A DNA stretch of 64,000 nucleotides. Origin: Pontiella desulfatans. Its GTDB lineage: Bacteria; Verrucomicrobiota; Kiritimatiellia; Kiritimatiellales; Pontiellaceae. A program made the translations under genes and the position numbers. Positions within the stretch are counted from its first letter, which is position 1. Each line of letters starts with the position of its first letter. The notes beneath the pieces are model-generated. The model was not told the origin of the DNA. It saw only the letters and a list, made by a program, of their open reading frames with translations, and made no database searches. The stretch covers positions 1,116,001 through 1,180,000 of the forward strand of contig NZ_CAAHFG010000001.1 of NCBI RefSeq assembly GCF_900890425.1, in the 5' to 3' direction. Shown here one piece after another: positions 36,115 through 46,005 of the stretch.

Positions 36115-38168
36115 ATGATGATGAAGAAGATAGCTGTTGTACTGTTTATTGCATTTGGCGGGCTGATTTCTGTCCATGCGAAGCCCATCACGATCACGGA
36201 CCGGCTGGAAAATTTCGTGGTCGAAAAGGGCGTTGATGCGGCGCCGGATGAAAAAGGATTTGTTGTGTCGCGGGAAGTAGAACTGCCGACTTTTGAGCAG
36301 GGAGCGTATTATCGCCCTTACGTCGATGACAGAAAATCGCAGGGGAACAAAGTGGAAGCGGTGGCATTCGATTCGATCCGCAGTCTGCAAAGCTATCAGC
36401 CATCCCTGACCAGAAAAGATCATGATTTCATTCAACAGGGGCAATTTATCCTGCTGAAGATCAAGGACTCAAAATATATCGCGCTGCTTCCTATGGCATC
36501 TCGCGATGTCTATTGCCAGTTTTTTGTCGAGCAAGGAAAGATCCTTCTCAAGGCGGGAAGCTTTGGAACGCAACGGATCAAGGGGGATCTTCCGCTGCTG
36601 ATCTGGTCTTATGGTTCTTCGCCCTATGCGGCAACAAAGTCGGTTTGGAAACGTGCCATCGAGTCGGGACATGTCGCGGTGGATTGGCGGTCGAGAAGTC
36701 TGCCATTGAAGACCATCGAAACTATTTCAGCCGCATGGCGGTCGATTTCGGAAAAACGCCGGACGCCGTGCTCGCGCTGCCCACTCGGGAACGGCTCAAG
36801 CGAATCAAGAAGGGCGAACGCGACGATCCCGACCTGATCGAAACCTATTTCCAGTATGGGCGCTACCTGCTGGTGGCCTCCTCCCGTCCCGGCACCTTTC
36901 CGGCCAACCTCCAGGGGCTTTGGAATCCGCACGAAAAAGCGCCCTGGGGTTCGGACTATCACTTGAACATTAATATTCAAATGAACTATTGGCCGGCCGA
37001 AACAACCCACTTGGGCGAAATGCACGAACCGTTTTTCGATCTCATCCGCTACTTTCAGCCGACCGGCAAGGCCATGGCCGAAAAGTTGGGCATGAAGGGC
37101 TGGTGCATGGGGCACGCAACCGATATCTGGGGCCACGCCCGGATCATGAGTCCGCGCGCCTATTGGGGCGGTTCCTTCTTTGGCGGGCAATGGATGACCT
37201 TCCATATTCTGGAGCATTACCGCTTCAACCGCGACAAGGCGTTCCTTGAAAAAAACTGGGATCTCTTGACCGCATCCACCGCGTTTGCCGAGTCGTGGCT
37301 CATTCCCGACTCCGAGACCGGGAAGCTTATATCGCGCCCCAGCTGCTCGCCGGAAAACCGGTTCTCCTATGGTAAGGAAGACGGGACAACGGGGAAAGCC
37401 GCGCTTTCGGCGGGAAATACGTTTGACCAGTATATGATCCTCCAGGTCTTCAACGATTATCTCGAAGCGGCGAAGGCGCTGGGGAAGGAGGCCGATCCGT
37501 TTGTGAAGAAGATTGAGGAGACCCTACCAAAGGTTCAGCGCCCGCAAATCGGCGAGGACGGGCGCCTGCAGGAATGGCGTCTTCCATTCGGTGAGCCTGA
37601 GCCTGGTCACCGGCATATGTCGCACGTCATAGGCGCGTATCCCGGAAACCAGATCAACCTCGATCGTGATCCCGCGATGCGGGACGCCGTTCTGAAATCG
37701 ATCGAGTTTCGCCTTGCCAGCGGCGGAGCTGGAACAGGCTGGAGCCGGGCGTGGACCATTGGTATGTTCGCTCGCTTTTCCGATGCGGAGCGCGCCTATG
37801 AAAACCTGTTGGCCATCCTGCGGAAGTCAACATTCGATAACTTGTGGGATCGGCATCCTCCCTTCCAGATCGATGGTAACTTTGGCTCGACCGCCGCGAT
37901 TGCCGAAATGCTGATGCACAGTCATAACGACGAGATCAAGCTACTGCCTGCGCTTCCGGCGGACTGGAAAGACGGTAGCGTTCGGGGGGTGCGGGCGAGG
38001 GGCGACTTTACCGTGGATATCGAATGGGCCGGCGGAAAGCTCAAGCGCGCGATCATCCATGGCGGGAAAAACTCGATGGGCAGAATCTCGGTGTCCTATG
38101 GCGACGCAAAACATATCGTCCATGTAGATCCCGGCGGATCCGCGGAGTTATCTCTCGCTGATTTTTAG
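36115..38168 (+). pseudogene. Chimeric pseudogene: GH36/Sip1-like N-terminus joined out of frame to a GH95-like C-terminus
   Basis: From ATG 36115 (AAGGAG upstream) a signal peptide is followed by about 170 residues resembling the N-terminal beta-domain of GH36/raffinose synthase-Sip1-like proteins (IALLPMASRDVYCQFF, LLKAGSFGTQRIKGDLPLLI, SSPYAATKSVWKRAIESG). Near 36680-36700 homology jumps to a different frame and family: HRNYFSRMAVDFG, QYGRYLLVASSRPGTFPANL, DYHLNINIQMNYWPAE, GHRHMSHVIGAYPGNQI. These are characteristic of GH95 alpha-L-fucosidases/galactosidases. The first frame stops at 36837, while the GH95 frame stays open to 38168. Neither half is a complete enzyme. The open GH95 frame (~488 codons) suggests a recent event; a restart inside it is possible but unsupported. 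Confidence 0.7.
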
Positions 38169-38197
38169 ATGACGAAAAAAGTAAGGGCCAATAATAA

Positions 38198-39529
38198 ATG
38201 AATAGATTGTTGAGTGTTATTCTGTGTGCGGGTTTTGTCTGTTCCGTCTTGGCGGTTGAGCGGAAACCCAACGTGATTATTTTCTATGTCGATGACATGG
38301 GCTGGGCCGGCGTTGGCAGCTATGGGTGCGGTTTTATCGATACGCCCGAAATCGACCGGCTGGCATCGGACGGCGTTCGTTTCACGAATGCCTATTCCCC
38401 GGCGCCCAACTGTTCCCCCAGCCGCGCAAGCATGCTGACCGGGCTCTATCCGCCGCGACATGGCATCACGCAATATCTCCCCGGTAACAAGGCCAAGCAA
38501 AACTACAAGAAAAGGCCGATGGAGCAAGCCGATCTTCCGCCAGGGCTCGATCCAAAATTCACCACCCTCGCCGATGTCTTTAAGGCTGGAGACTATGCCA
38601 CCGCCAGCATGGGAAAATGGCATTTGGGAGGAGAAAATTACTCTCCGGAAAAACAAGGGTTCGACGTGGTGGTCGGCGGTACGGACGAGGGGCATCACAG
38701 CAAGGTCTTTCCTCCGTATTTGAAAGATCCGGATGCGTTGAAAGGCGATCCGGATGAACACATCACGCACTGCTTGCAACGCAACGCTTTGACCTTTATC
38801 GAGCAACACGCGGACGAGCCGTTTTTCTTCTATATGCCGTTCTATTCCGTCCATACGCCCTTTGGTGGCAACAAGGCGTTGCAGGCCAAGTATGACCGAC
38901 GGTTCCCTGACGACAAAAAGAAGGCGGACTATTGCGCCATGACCGAGGGCGTGGATCAGTTCGTGGGGGCCGTGCGCGCGAAACTCAAAGAGCTGGAGAT
39001 CGATCAAAACACCCTCATCGTTTTCACCTCCGACAATGGCGGAGTCTTTGATGAAACCTGTGAGGCGCTGCGGGAAAAGAAGGGTCATGTCTTCGAAGGC
39101 GGCATCCGGGTGCCCTGCATCCTTGCCGGCAAGGGCGTCAAAGGCGGACGCGTGAGCGACATACCGATTAACCACATCGACTTCATGCCGACTCTCGCCG
39201 GTATCGCTGGACTGGAAGCCCCAGCGGGCGACGGTGTCGACCTTCGTCCCATCCTCGAAGGCGCCGGAAAGATTCCCGAACGCGACCTCTTTTGGCACTA
39301 CCCGCACTATGCAAACTCCGGCGGCAAGCCCGGTTCGGTCATTCGTCGCGGGGATTACAAGCTGATCCACCTTTATGAAAACGATGCGTGGGAACTCTAC
39401 AACCTGAACGAAGATCTCGCCGAATCCAGCGACCTAGCCAAGGAACAACCCGAACGAACTGCCATCATGCGGAAGGCGCTGGAAAGCTGGCTCCAAGAGA
39501 TGGGCGCGGTGATTCCAAAACGCCGATGA
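38198..39529 (+). CDS. Secreted sulfatase
   Basis: The protein is 443 aa. MNRLLSVILCAGFVCSVLA is the signal peptide. KPNVIIFYVDDMGWAGVG carries the calcium-binding Asp pair, and the formylglycine motif C-S-P-S-R is at residues 72-76. GKWHLGG and TSDNGGV are present. It is a short but complete S1 sulfatase. It lies 29 nt downstream of the chimeric GH36/GH95 pseudogene and probably shares its transcript. The next gene has its own promoter element. Confidence 0.9.
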   Translation: MNRLLSVILCAGFVCSVLAVERKPNVIIFYVDDMGWAGVGSYGCGFIDTPEIDRLASDGVRFTNAYSPAPNCSPSRASMLTGLYPPRHGITQYLPGNKAKQNYKKRPMEQADLPPGLDPKFTTLADVFKAGDYATASMGKWHLGGENYSPEKQGFDVVVGGTDEGHHSKVFPPYLKDPDALKGDPDEHITHCLQRNALTFIEQHADEPFFFYMPFYSVHTPFGGNKALQAKYDRRFPDDKKKADYCAMTEGVDQFVGAVRAKLKELEIDQNTLIVFTSDNGGVFDETCEALREKKGHVFEGGIRVPCILAGKGVKGGRVSDIPINHIDFMPTLAGIAGLEAPAGDGVDLRPILEGAGKIPERDLFWHYPHYANSGGKPGSVIRRGDYKLIHLYENDAWELYNLNEDLAESSDLAKEQPERTAIMRKALESWLQEMGAVIPKRR

Positions 39530-39553
39530 TTTCGTACGTTAGATGGCGAAATC

Positions 39554-39602
39554 TACACCGGTGCGATCTATTTATACAAGACGGGGCATCTCCCGCCTGC
39601 TA
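39554..39602 (+). promoter_or_regulatory. Recurrent TACAC/TACAAGAC promoter-like element (copy 9)
   Basis: TACACCG at 39554 is followed by GTGCGATCTATTTA and TACAAGAC (39575-39582). CTGCTA lies at 39597-39602, 44 nt before the ATG at 39646. The central ATGCTTTT is less well kept here. Confidence 0.6.
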
Positions 39603-39645
39603 CCTTTGGCTAATAGGGTAGGCTGGAAAAATCTGGGGATCGTTT

Positions 39646-41124
39646 ATGAAGAATACCACTCGCATGGGCTTAGGCGCTCTAGTTGTTGCATTCTGTGGAG
39701 TATTATTCGCGTCGGGAGCGTCCGCGGAAAAGCCCAACGTGCTGTTTATCATCTCCGACGACCTTACGGCGTCGGCACTTTCGTGTTATGAAAACAAGGT
39801 TTGCCAAACTCCGAACATCGATCGGATTGCGGAGCGCGGGGTGCGCTTCGACAACATGCACTGCATGAATCCGGTGTGTGGACCTTCCCGCGTGTCGATC
39901 ATGACGGGGCGCTATCCCGGAGAGCTGGACTGCTATAGCAACAAAGACTCGAAAAGCGTGTTCGATGACCCCTCACTGGGCAGTATGACCGAACCGTTCC
40001 GGCAGCAAGGCTGGTTTGCCGCACGGGTCAGCAAGGTCTACCATATGGGTATTCCCGGCGACATCACGAGAGGCACCGCCGGGGCGGATCATGCCGCGTC
40101 GTGGGACGTGGCGGTCAATATCAAGGATCTGGAACAAAAGCAGCCGGGGAAATACGAGCTGCTCTCCCCGAGGATGAAGAGCTCCGGCATGGGCTTCAAG
40201 GTGGTCGAGACCGAAGCGGGCGCATTGGAGCTCGCGGATGGCAAGGCGGTAACCCAAGCCATCGATTTGATCAGAGAGCACAAAGATCAGCCCTTTTTCC
40301 TCGCGGTGGGCCTTGTGCGTCCGCATGTCCCGCTTGTAGCGCCACCGGAATTTTTCGAACCCTATCCACTGGAAAGCATCGAGCTTCTGAAGGTGCCGGA
40401 CAACGATCTCGACGATATTCCCGAAGCGCATCACTTTGATGTCAACGAAGTCAAATACGGCATGTCCGAAGAGCAGCAACGCAAGGCCATTCGCGGCTAC
40501 TACGCCTCCGTTTCCTACATGGATGCCCAGGTCGGCCGCCTGTTGGACGAGCTGGATAAACTGGGCTTGGACGACAACACCATCGTCGTTTTCACCTCCG
40601 ACCACGGTTACCTCCTTGGCGAACACCACATGTGGGAAAAACAGACGTTGTTCGAAAACACCACCCGTGTTCCGTTCATCGTTTCCGTTCCTTGGCTCGC
40701 GGACGCCCAGGGTCAAGGCTGCGACCGTATCGCCGAGCACATCGATCTGTTTCCGACCCTGACCGATCTCTGCGGGATTGAAACCCCTGCCGACCTGCCG
40801 GGACAATCCTTGAAGACCCTCCTGAAAGATCCCCGGCAGGAGGGCTGGACTAAAAACGCGGCCTACACGCTGAATAGTTGGGGCGGTGAATCCCTGCGCG
40901 GTGAAGACTTCCGTCTCACGGTCTGGCACGACGGTAAAAGCGGCATCGAGCTCTACGATCTCAAAAAGGATCCCGGTGAATTCACCAACCACGCGCTCAA
41001 TCCCGAATATGCCACCCAACTCGAAACCATGCGCGGCTTGCTTGATGAACGTCGCCGCGCGGCGAAAACCGATGTCAACGCCTACCTGAAAAAGGCCCGC
41101 CCCGCCTTCGCGAAAGAGAAATAA
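39646..41124 (+). CDS. Secreted sulfatase, iduronate-2-sulfatase-like
   Basis: The protein is 492 aa. The signal peptide ends ASGASA. The metal-binding segment is KPNVLFIISDDLTASALSCY and the formylglycine motif C-G-P-S-R is at residues 78-82. FLAVGLVRPHVPLVAPPEFF and FTSDHGYLLGEHHMWEKQ are typical of the iduronate-2-sulfatase-like group. It is a close paralog of the sulfatase at 46896 over its whole length (shared VNIKDLEQ and QPGKYE stretches) and more distantly of the one at 26179. Both close paralogs sit directly behind a copy of the same promoter element, which suggests that gene and promoter were duplicated together. Confidence 0.92.
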   Translation: MKNTTRMGLGALVVAFCGVLFASGASAEKPNVLFIISDDLTASALSCYENKVCQTPNIDRIAERGVRFDNMHCMNPVCGPSRVSIMTGRYPGELDCYSNKDSKSVFDDPSLGSMTEPFRQQGWFAARVSKVYHMGIPGDITRGTAGADHAASWDVAVNIKDLEQKQPGKYELLSPRMKSSGMGFKVVETEAGALELADGKAVTQAIDLIREHKDQPFFLAVGLVRPHVPLVAPPEFFEPYPLESIELLKVPDNDLDDIPEAHHFDVNEVKYGMSEEQQRKAIRGYYASVSYMDAQVGRLLDELDKLGLDDNTIVVFTSDHGYLLGEHHMWEKQTLFENTTRVPFIVSVPWLADAQGQGCDRIAEHIDLFPTLTDLCGIETPADLPGQSLKTLLKDPRQEGWTKNAAYTLNSWGGESLRGEDFRLTVWHDGKSGIELYDLKKDPGEFTNHALNPEYATQLETMRGLLDERRRAAKTDVNAYLKKARPAFAKEK

Positions 41125-41279
41125 CGGAATAACCAGAAACGGATCAGCGAGAAGCAGTGATGAACATCCAGACTGCAGGAAAACAATCTGTCGTCTAAGT
41201 AAGACGGTGCGTTAATTTATACTTCGCCGATATTCATAACCGTGGAAAAGTAGAATGGCATGAACGATGGAGATTTTGT

Positions 41280-42734
41280 ATGAGCGCGATGAAAAAAATG
41301 CAGATGCATGCAAGCAAGCCCTTTGGCGTATTGGTGGCCGTGTTTATGATTGCGATGGCTGCCGGGGCGCGGCGGGATGCCCGACCCAACATCATCGTCA
41401 TTTTGACCGATGACCAAGGATACGGCGACGTCGGCCGGCATGGCAATCCAATCCTGAAAACGCCGAACTTTGACCGGCTCCATGACGAGAGTGTTCGCTT
41501 TACCGATTTTCAGGTAAGCCCCTGCTGCGCTCCGACGAGGTGCGCCCTTTTGACGGGCATGCACGAATTCAAGTCTGGCGTCACGCATACGATCAAGCCG
41601 TGGCGGGAAATGAATCCCCGATCGACCACCGTTGCCCAGACATTGAAAACGGCCGGATACGCGACGGGTATTTTTGGGAAGTGGCACCTCGGTCTTGATG
41701 ACGCGTACCGACCCAATAACCGCGGATTCGACGAGGCGCTCCATGCCAAGGGGGATGTCCAGAAAAGCCATTTTGATCCGGTGCTTTCGCGCGACGGGGT
41801 TGAGAAAAAATACAAAGGTTATCGGGAGGACATTCTCTTCGCCGAGGCGATGGCGTTCATCGAGAAGAACAAGGACGGGAAGTTTTTCTGCTATATCCCC
41901 ACCTATGCGCCGCACACGCCGAACATTGCTCCAGAAGAATATGTTGAACCGTACAAAGACCATCCCCAGGCCGCGTTTTTCGGGCAGGTCGCCAATGTCG
42001 ACCAAAACATTGGACTGCTTCTCGCGAAGCTGGTGGAGTTGAAAATCGATCAAGAAACACTGATCGTGCTGATCAGCGACAACGGCGGCACTAAGGGAGT
42101 CGATGCATGGAATGCCGGGATGCGCGGCTGCAAGGCCACCCCTTGGATCGGAGGAACCCGCGCGATGTCTTTCTGGCGGTGGCCGGGCGTCTTCAAGCCC
42201 CGGGATGTTGGATCGTTGACCGCGCATATCGATGTGTTGCCCACGCTGGCGGAAATCAGCAAAGCGCCGCTAACGGAAAAACACCGGTCGCAACTCGACG
42301 GGCTTAGCCTGCTTCCGCTCCTGAACAACCCCGCCGCGCCGTGGCCCGCAGATCGCATGCTCTTTACCAATGTCGGCCGCTGGGGAAAAGTCGCCGCGGA
42401 TACCCATGCCCATAATTTTGCCGCAGTCCGGATGGGCAAATACCATTTGGTGAATAACCGTTGCTGCGCTGACGCGAAGTGCCGGCATGCCAAGTGCAAA
42501 CAGGCAAGAGGCGTTGCTGATGGAAGCTACAAGTCGATCTATACCGAAGATGCTGACAAACATTATGCATTGACGCCGGAGCAGGGCTGGGGGTTGTACG
42601 ATCTGGAACACGACGTTTCAGAAAGCAGCAACCTCGCCGGCCAACATCCCGAGGTGGTTGAACGCATGGCGAAAGCCTATGACGCGTGGTGGGCGGAGGT
42701 GCGCCCGCTGATGTTCCCCGAAGATGATGTATAA
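41280..42734 (+). CDS. Secreted sulfatase with Cys-rich insert
   Basis: The protein is 484 aa, with its start at 41280 (GGAG 7 nt upstream). A slightly long N-terminus leads into the signal peptide (FGVLVAVFMIAMAAGA). RPNIIVILTDDQGYGDVG and the formylglycine motif C-A-P-T-R (residues 83-87, preceded by another Cys) mark it as an S1 sulfatase. Near residue 400 there is an unusual Cys cluster, NRCCADAKCRHAKCKQ, which could hold disulfides or a metal. The spacer upstream shows no good copy of the promoter element. The substrate is unknown. Confidence 0.9.
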   Translation: MSAMKKMQMHASKPFGVLVAVFMIAMAAGARRDARPNIIVILTDDQGYGDVGRHGNPILKTPNFDRLHDESVRFTDFQVSPCCAPTRCALLTGMHEFKSGVTHTIKPWREMNPRSTTVAQTLKTAGYATGIFGKWHLGLDDAYRPNNRGFDEALHAKGDVQKSHFDPVLSRDGVEKKYKGYREDILFAEAMAFIEKNKDGKFFCYIPTYAPHTPNIAPEEYVEPYKDHPQAAFFGQVANVDQNIGLLLAKLVELKIDQETLIVLISDNGGTKGVDAWNAGMRGCKATPWIGGTRAMSFWRWPGVFKPRDVGSLTAHIDVLPTLAEISKAPLTEKHRSQLDGLSLLPLLNNPAAPWPADRMLFTNVGRWGKVAADTHAHNFAAVRMGKYHLVNNRCCADAKCRHAKCKQARGVADGSYKSIYTEDADKHYALTPEQGWGLYDLEHDVSESSNLAGQHPEVVERMAKAYDAWWAEVRPLMFPEDDV

Positions 42735-42753
42735 ACGAAATGGAATGAGAGAT

Positions 42754-42828
42754 ATGAAATAATTTATTTTGGTATGCGCGATGTTCTGTGGTGTTGGTTT
42801 GCGCAACCTGAGAGGGTTACCAATGCGC
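42754..42828 (+). pseudogene. 5' stub of a secreted-protein gene
   Basis: After GAGAG, ATG AAA is followed by TAA and then FILVCAMFCGVGL. Reading the TAA as a mutated AAA Lys codon gives a normal Sec signal peptide start. Homologous coding sequence ends within about 25 codons. It looks like the 5' end of a sulfatase-type gene that lost its body. The rest of 42735-42946 is AT-rich with no gene. Confidence 0.4.
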
Positions 42829-42946
42829 CCCTGCTCCTATAAAAAATCTACGATCAACCCTGTTCATTTCATGCTCCTGTTTTTCGTTTAAATAATTCTA
42901 ATCAGTATCCATTTGGCGCAGCGACTTTATATATTCACCTTTTTTG

Positions 42947-44458
42947 TTAAATCTCAGGGAGCCATGTTTTTCCGGCGTTCTTCTGTGGCGCTCCCTCGGT
43001 AGAGCGCCCCTGACTGATTATTTTATGCAATTCCTTGGTTAGTTGCTGGACGGTTTCGGGATGTCTGTTGGCAATATTGGTGGTTTCCATTGGATCATTG
43101 ACCATGTCGTAAAGTTGTAATGCGGGGAGGTTGAGTTCGACGGCCTCATCGTCGGTGGGGGACGACCAACCGCCGGACCCCGGGCAGAAGGCCAGCTTCC
43201 ACCGGCCGTCGCGAATGGCGAATTTTCCGGAGATCGAGTGGTTGATGATCGAGCCGCGAACGAATGGTTTTCCCTGTAGAGCGGGCAATAGACTAACGCT
43301 GTCTACCGCCGCGCTGTCCGGCAGATCGAATCCAACGAGATCAGCGGCAGTTGCCATGAGGTCGGTCAGGCAGACCGGGGTGTTGTTTTGTGAGCCGGCG
43401 GCTACTGTTTTCGGCCAGCGAGCGACGAAGGGAACTTTGTGTCCACCTTCCCAGATATCCGATTTCCCGCCACGCACATGGGTGTTGAAGTTGATGCCTT
43501 TTTCCAAGGAGCCGTCTTCGCGGGGAAACTTGAGCGAGGTGCCATTATCGGCGCTGAAGAGGATCAGGGTGTTTTCAGTAATGCCGCTGCGATCCACGGC
43601 GTCGATCACCTGGCCGATCCGATGGTCGGTTTCGATCACAAAGTCGATATAGGGGGAGATCCCGCTTTTGCCCTTAAACGCATCGGAAGGGGCAATCGGG
43701 CCGTGCGGGGAGGTCATGGGGAAATAGAGAAAAAACGGTGCGTCCATTTTGGCCTTTTCCTCGATGTAGGCAACCGCTTTTTCGGTGATGGTCGGGAGCA
43801 CCTCATCGACCTTCCAGTCGCTGTCGGAGGTATACCAGTCGTTCTTGGGATCCGGGGTGCCCAGCACCCGGTCGTTTTCAATATAGACTCGCGGTGGTTT
43901 GTTGATGACATCGTCACCAAAATAATAATCAAAGCCGCAACTGGTGGGGCCACCGCCGACCGGAGCTTTCCAGTCGATTCCATCGCGGGCCCACTGGGCC
44001 ATGGTTTTAGCTCTTGCCGTGTGGTTGGCCTTGCCGTGTTTAAACGGCCAGCTCCAGCCCAGGTGCCATTTGCCGATGGCCGCGGTATCGTAGCCTTCGG
44101 TCTTGAGCATCGAAGCGATGGTGAGGCGATCTTTTTCGATGAGCAGCGCTTCCCAGTTGACCACGATGGTCTTCTTGAGCCGGGAACGCCATGCGTAGCG
44201 CCCCGTAAGCAGGCCATAGCGCGTCGGGGAGCATACCGCCGAGCCGGAGTGCCCGTCGGTAAATACCATGCCTTCTTTTACGAAGGCATCGATATGCGGC
44301 GTTTTAAAACCGAGCTGGTCATTGAAGGCGGATACCGAGTCCATGCCCATGTCGTCCGCAAGGATGACGATGATGTTGGGGGGTTGCGCGGCCATCACGG
44401 TTGCTGAAAACAAGATCAGGAAACGAATGGTCGCGCGTTGGATGGCCTTTTTCATCAT
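42947..44458 (-). CDS. Secreted sulfatase
   Basis: The protein is 503 aa. The signal peptide (IRFLILFSATVMAAQ) is followed by PPNIIVILADDMGMDSVSA. The formylglycine motif C-S-P-T-R is at residues 76-80, then YGLLTGRYAWRS. IGKWHLGWSW and SADNGTSLKF follow. The last gene of the minus-strand operon, its ATG lies next to the stop of the preceding sulfatase (spacing about 1 nt). This indicates coupled translation. The substrate is unknown. Confidence 0.9.
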   Translation of the reverse strand: MMKKAIQRATIRFLILFSATVMAAQPPNIIVILADDMGMDSVSAFNDQLGFKTPHIDAFVKEGMVFTDGHSGSAVCSPTRYGLLTGRYAWRSRLKKTIVVNWEALLIEKDRLTIASMLKTEGYDTAAIGKWHLGWSWPFKHGKANHTARAKTMAQWARDGIDWKAPVGGGPTSCGFDYYFGDDVINKPPRVYIENDRVLGTPDPKNDWYTSDSDWKVDEVLPTITEKAVAYIEEKAKMDAPFFLYFPMTSPHGPIAPSDAFKGKSGISPYIDFVIETDHRIGQVIDAVDRSGITENTLILFSADNGTSLKFPREDGSLEKGINFNTHVRGGKSDIWEGGHKVPFVARWPKTVAAGSQNNTPVCLTDLMATAADLVGFDLPDSAAVDSVSLLPALQGKPFVRGSIINHSISGKFAIRDGRWKLAFCPGSGGWSSPTDDEAVELNLPALQLYDMVNDPMETTNIANRHPETVQQLTKELHKIISQGRSTEGAPQKNAGKTWLPEI

Positions 44459-44459
44459 T

Positions 44460-45995
44460 TTATTTTCCTTCTTCGGGGGGAGGCGTTTTGTATTGAGTCT
44501 GCAATGCCGCGAGTTTTTTCTTCATGCGTTCCACGGTCATGCTGTATTCGGGATTATTGTATTCGCTGTTCATTTCGTTCGGATCGTTCTGGAGGTCGAA
44601 AAGTTCCCAGTCGTCCGTGTCGTAGAGGTGGATCAGTTTATAGCGGTCGTCGCGCACCCCATAGTGTCGGGCCACGCCGTGACCGCCGCCGTCGTAGTAC
44701 TGGTAGTAGATGGCGTCGCGCCATTGTGGAGAGGACTCCTGAAACAAGGGAAGCAGGCTTTCTCCCTGGATCTCTTCAGGAATTTTCTGGCCTGCCGCTT
44801 CGATGAATGTGGGAGCAATGTCAATGTTCTGGGTCAGCTGACGGATCCGGGTTCCGGGGTTGATTACGCCCGGCCAGCGCATCGCCAGCGGCTGGCGGAG
44901 CGACTCCTCGTACATCCATCGCTTATCGAACCAGCCGTGCTCACCGAGATAGAAACCCTGATCGGAGCTGTAGACCACGATGGTGTTTTCTTCGAGTCCG
45001 TTTTTTTTCAGGTAGTCGAGCAGCCGCCCAATGTTGTCGTCCACCGCGGCGACGCATCGGAGGTAGTCTTTGATGTAGCGTTGGTATTTCCAGCGAACCA
45101 ACGCCTTGCCGCTCAGGTTGGATTCAATAAACTTTTTGTTCTTCGGATCATACGCGGCATCCCAGGCCGTGCGTTCTTCAGGCGTCATGCGTTTCATGAA
45201 CAGAGTCATCGCCTTATTATACCGGCCAGGCTGCTCCGCCACTTTGAGGTCGTAGAACATGCTCATGTGTTCATCAATGCCCATTTTATGTTCGGAAGCG
45301 GAGCGGGTTCGACCGGTATAGTCGTCGAACAGGGTATCCGGCTCGGGGAACGTTACATCGTCGAACTTATTCAGGTAGGCTGGTGCCGGCATCCAGTTAC
45401 GATGCGGGGCTTTGTATTGGCACATCACCATAAACGGTTTGTCCGAATCCTTGTTCTTCTTGAGGTAGTCCATGGCCAAATCCGTGACGATTTCAGTGGA
45501 ATAGCCGGTGGTTTCCTGGGTGCCGTTGGCGGTCAGGAAATCGGGGGCATAGTAGGTTCCCTGTCCTTCCAAAACGTTCCATTGGTTGAAGCCGGTCGGG
45601 TCCGATTTTAGGTGCCACTTGCCGAAAATGGCGGTGGAGTATCCCGCCTGCTGCAGGAGCTTGGGGAAGGTTTGCTGCGTGCCGTCGAAGGTATCCCTAT
45701 TGCCGCGCTGGCCGTTGATGTGGCTGTGCTTTCCGGTCAGCACACAGGCGCGGCTGGGTGCACAGATGCTGTTGGCGCAAAAATTGTTTTCAAATAGCGC
45801 TCCGCCTTCGGCAATCCGGTCTATGTTCGGGGTGGGGGCGAGCTGGGTGATCTCGTTGAGGCCATAGGCGCTGATCGACTTGACTGCATGGTCGTCTGAA
45901 AAAATGAAAAGAATATTTGGTTTTTCCGCGGCCATGGCCGCGGTCGCGAATGCCATCACCAAAATGATGGCGATTCCGTTAGATTTCTTGCTCAT
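44460..45995 (-). CDS. Secreted sulfatase
   Basis: The protein is 511 aa. The start at 45995 is preferred (AAGGG upstream, signal peptide MSKKSNGIAIILVMAFATAA); an ATG at 46028 would overlap the upstream gene. KPNILFIFSDDHAVKSISAY is the metal segment and the formylglycine motif C-A-P-S-R is at residues 78-82, followed by ACVLTGKHSHINGQ. SSDQGFYLGEHGWFDKRW and the C-terminal DLQNDPNEMNSEYNNPEY are typical of S1 sulfatases acting on sulfated glycans. It is the middle gene of a three-gene operon. Confidence 0.9.
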   Translation of the reverse strand: MSKKSNGIAIILVMAFATAAMAAEKPNILFIFSDDHAVKSISAYGLNEITQLAPTPNIDRIAEGGALFENNFCANSICAPSRACVLTGKHSHINGQRGNRDTFDGTQQTFPKLLQQAGYSTAIFGKWHLKSDPTGFNQWNVLEGQGTYYAPDFLTANGTQETTGYSTEIVTDLAMDYLKKNKDSDKPFMVMCQYKAPHRNWMPAPAYLNKFDDVTFPEPDTLFDDYTGRTRSASEHKMGIDEHMSMFYDLKVAEQPGRYNKAMTLFMKRMTPEERTAWDAAYDPKNKKFIESNLSGKALVRWKYQRYIKDYLRCVAAVDDNIGRLLDYLKKNGLEENTIVVYSSDQGFYLGEHGWFDKRWMYEESLRQPLAMRWPGVINPGTRIRQLTQNIDIAPTFIEAAGQKIPEEIQGESLLPLFQESSPQWRDAIYYQYYDGGGHGVARHYGVRDDRYKLIHLYDTDDWELFDLQNDPNEMNSEYNNPEYSMTVERMKKKLAALQTQYKTPPPEEGK

Positions 45996-46005
45996 GTCTT
46001 TTCCC

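Noticed and set aside
41190-41225. GTAAGAC before the sulfatase at 41280 as another promoter copy
   Set aside because: The upstream TACAC box is absent and the box itself differs in two of its first three bases.
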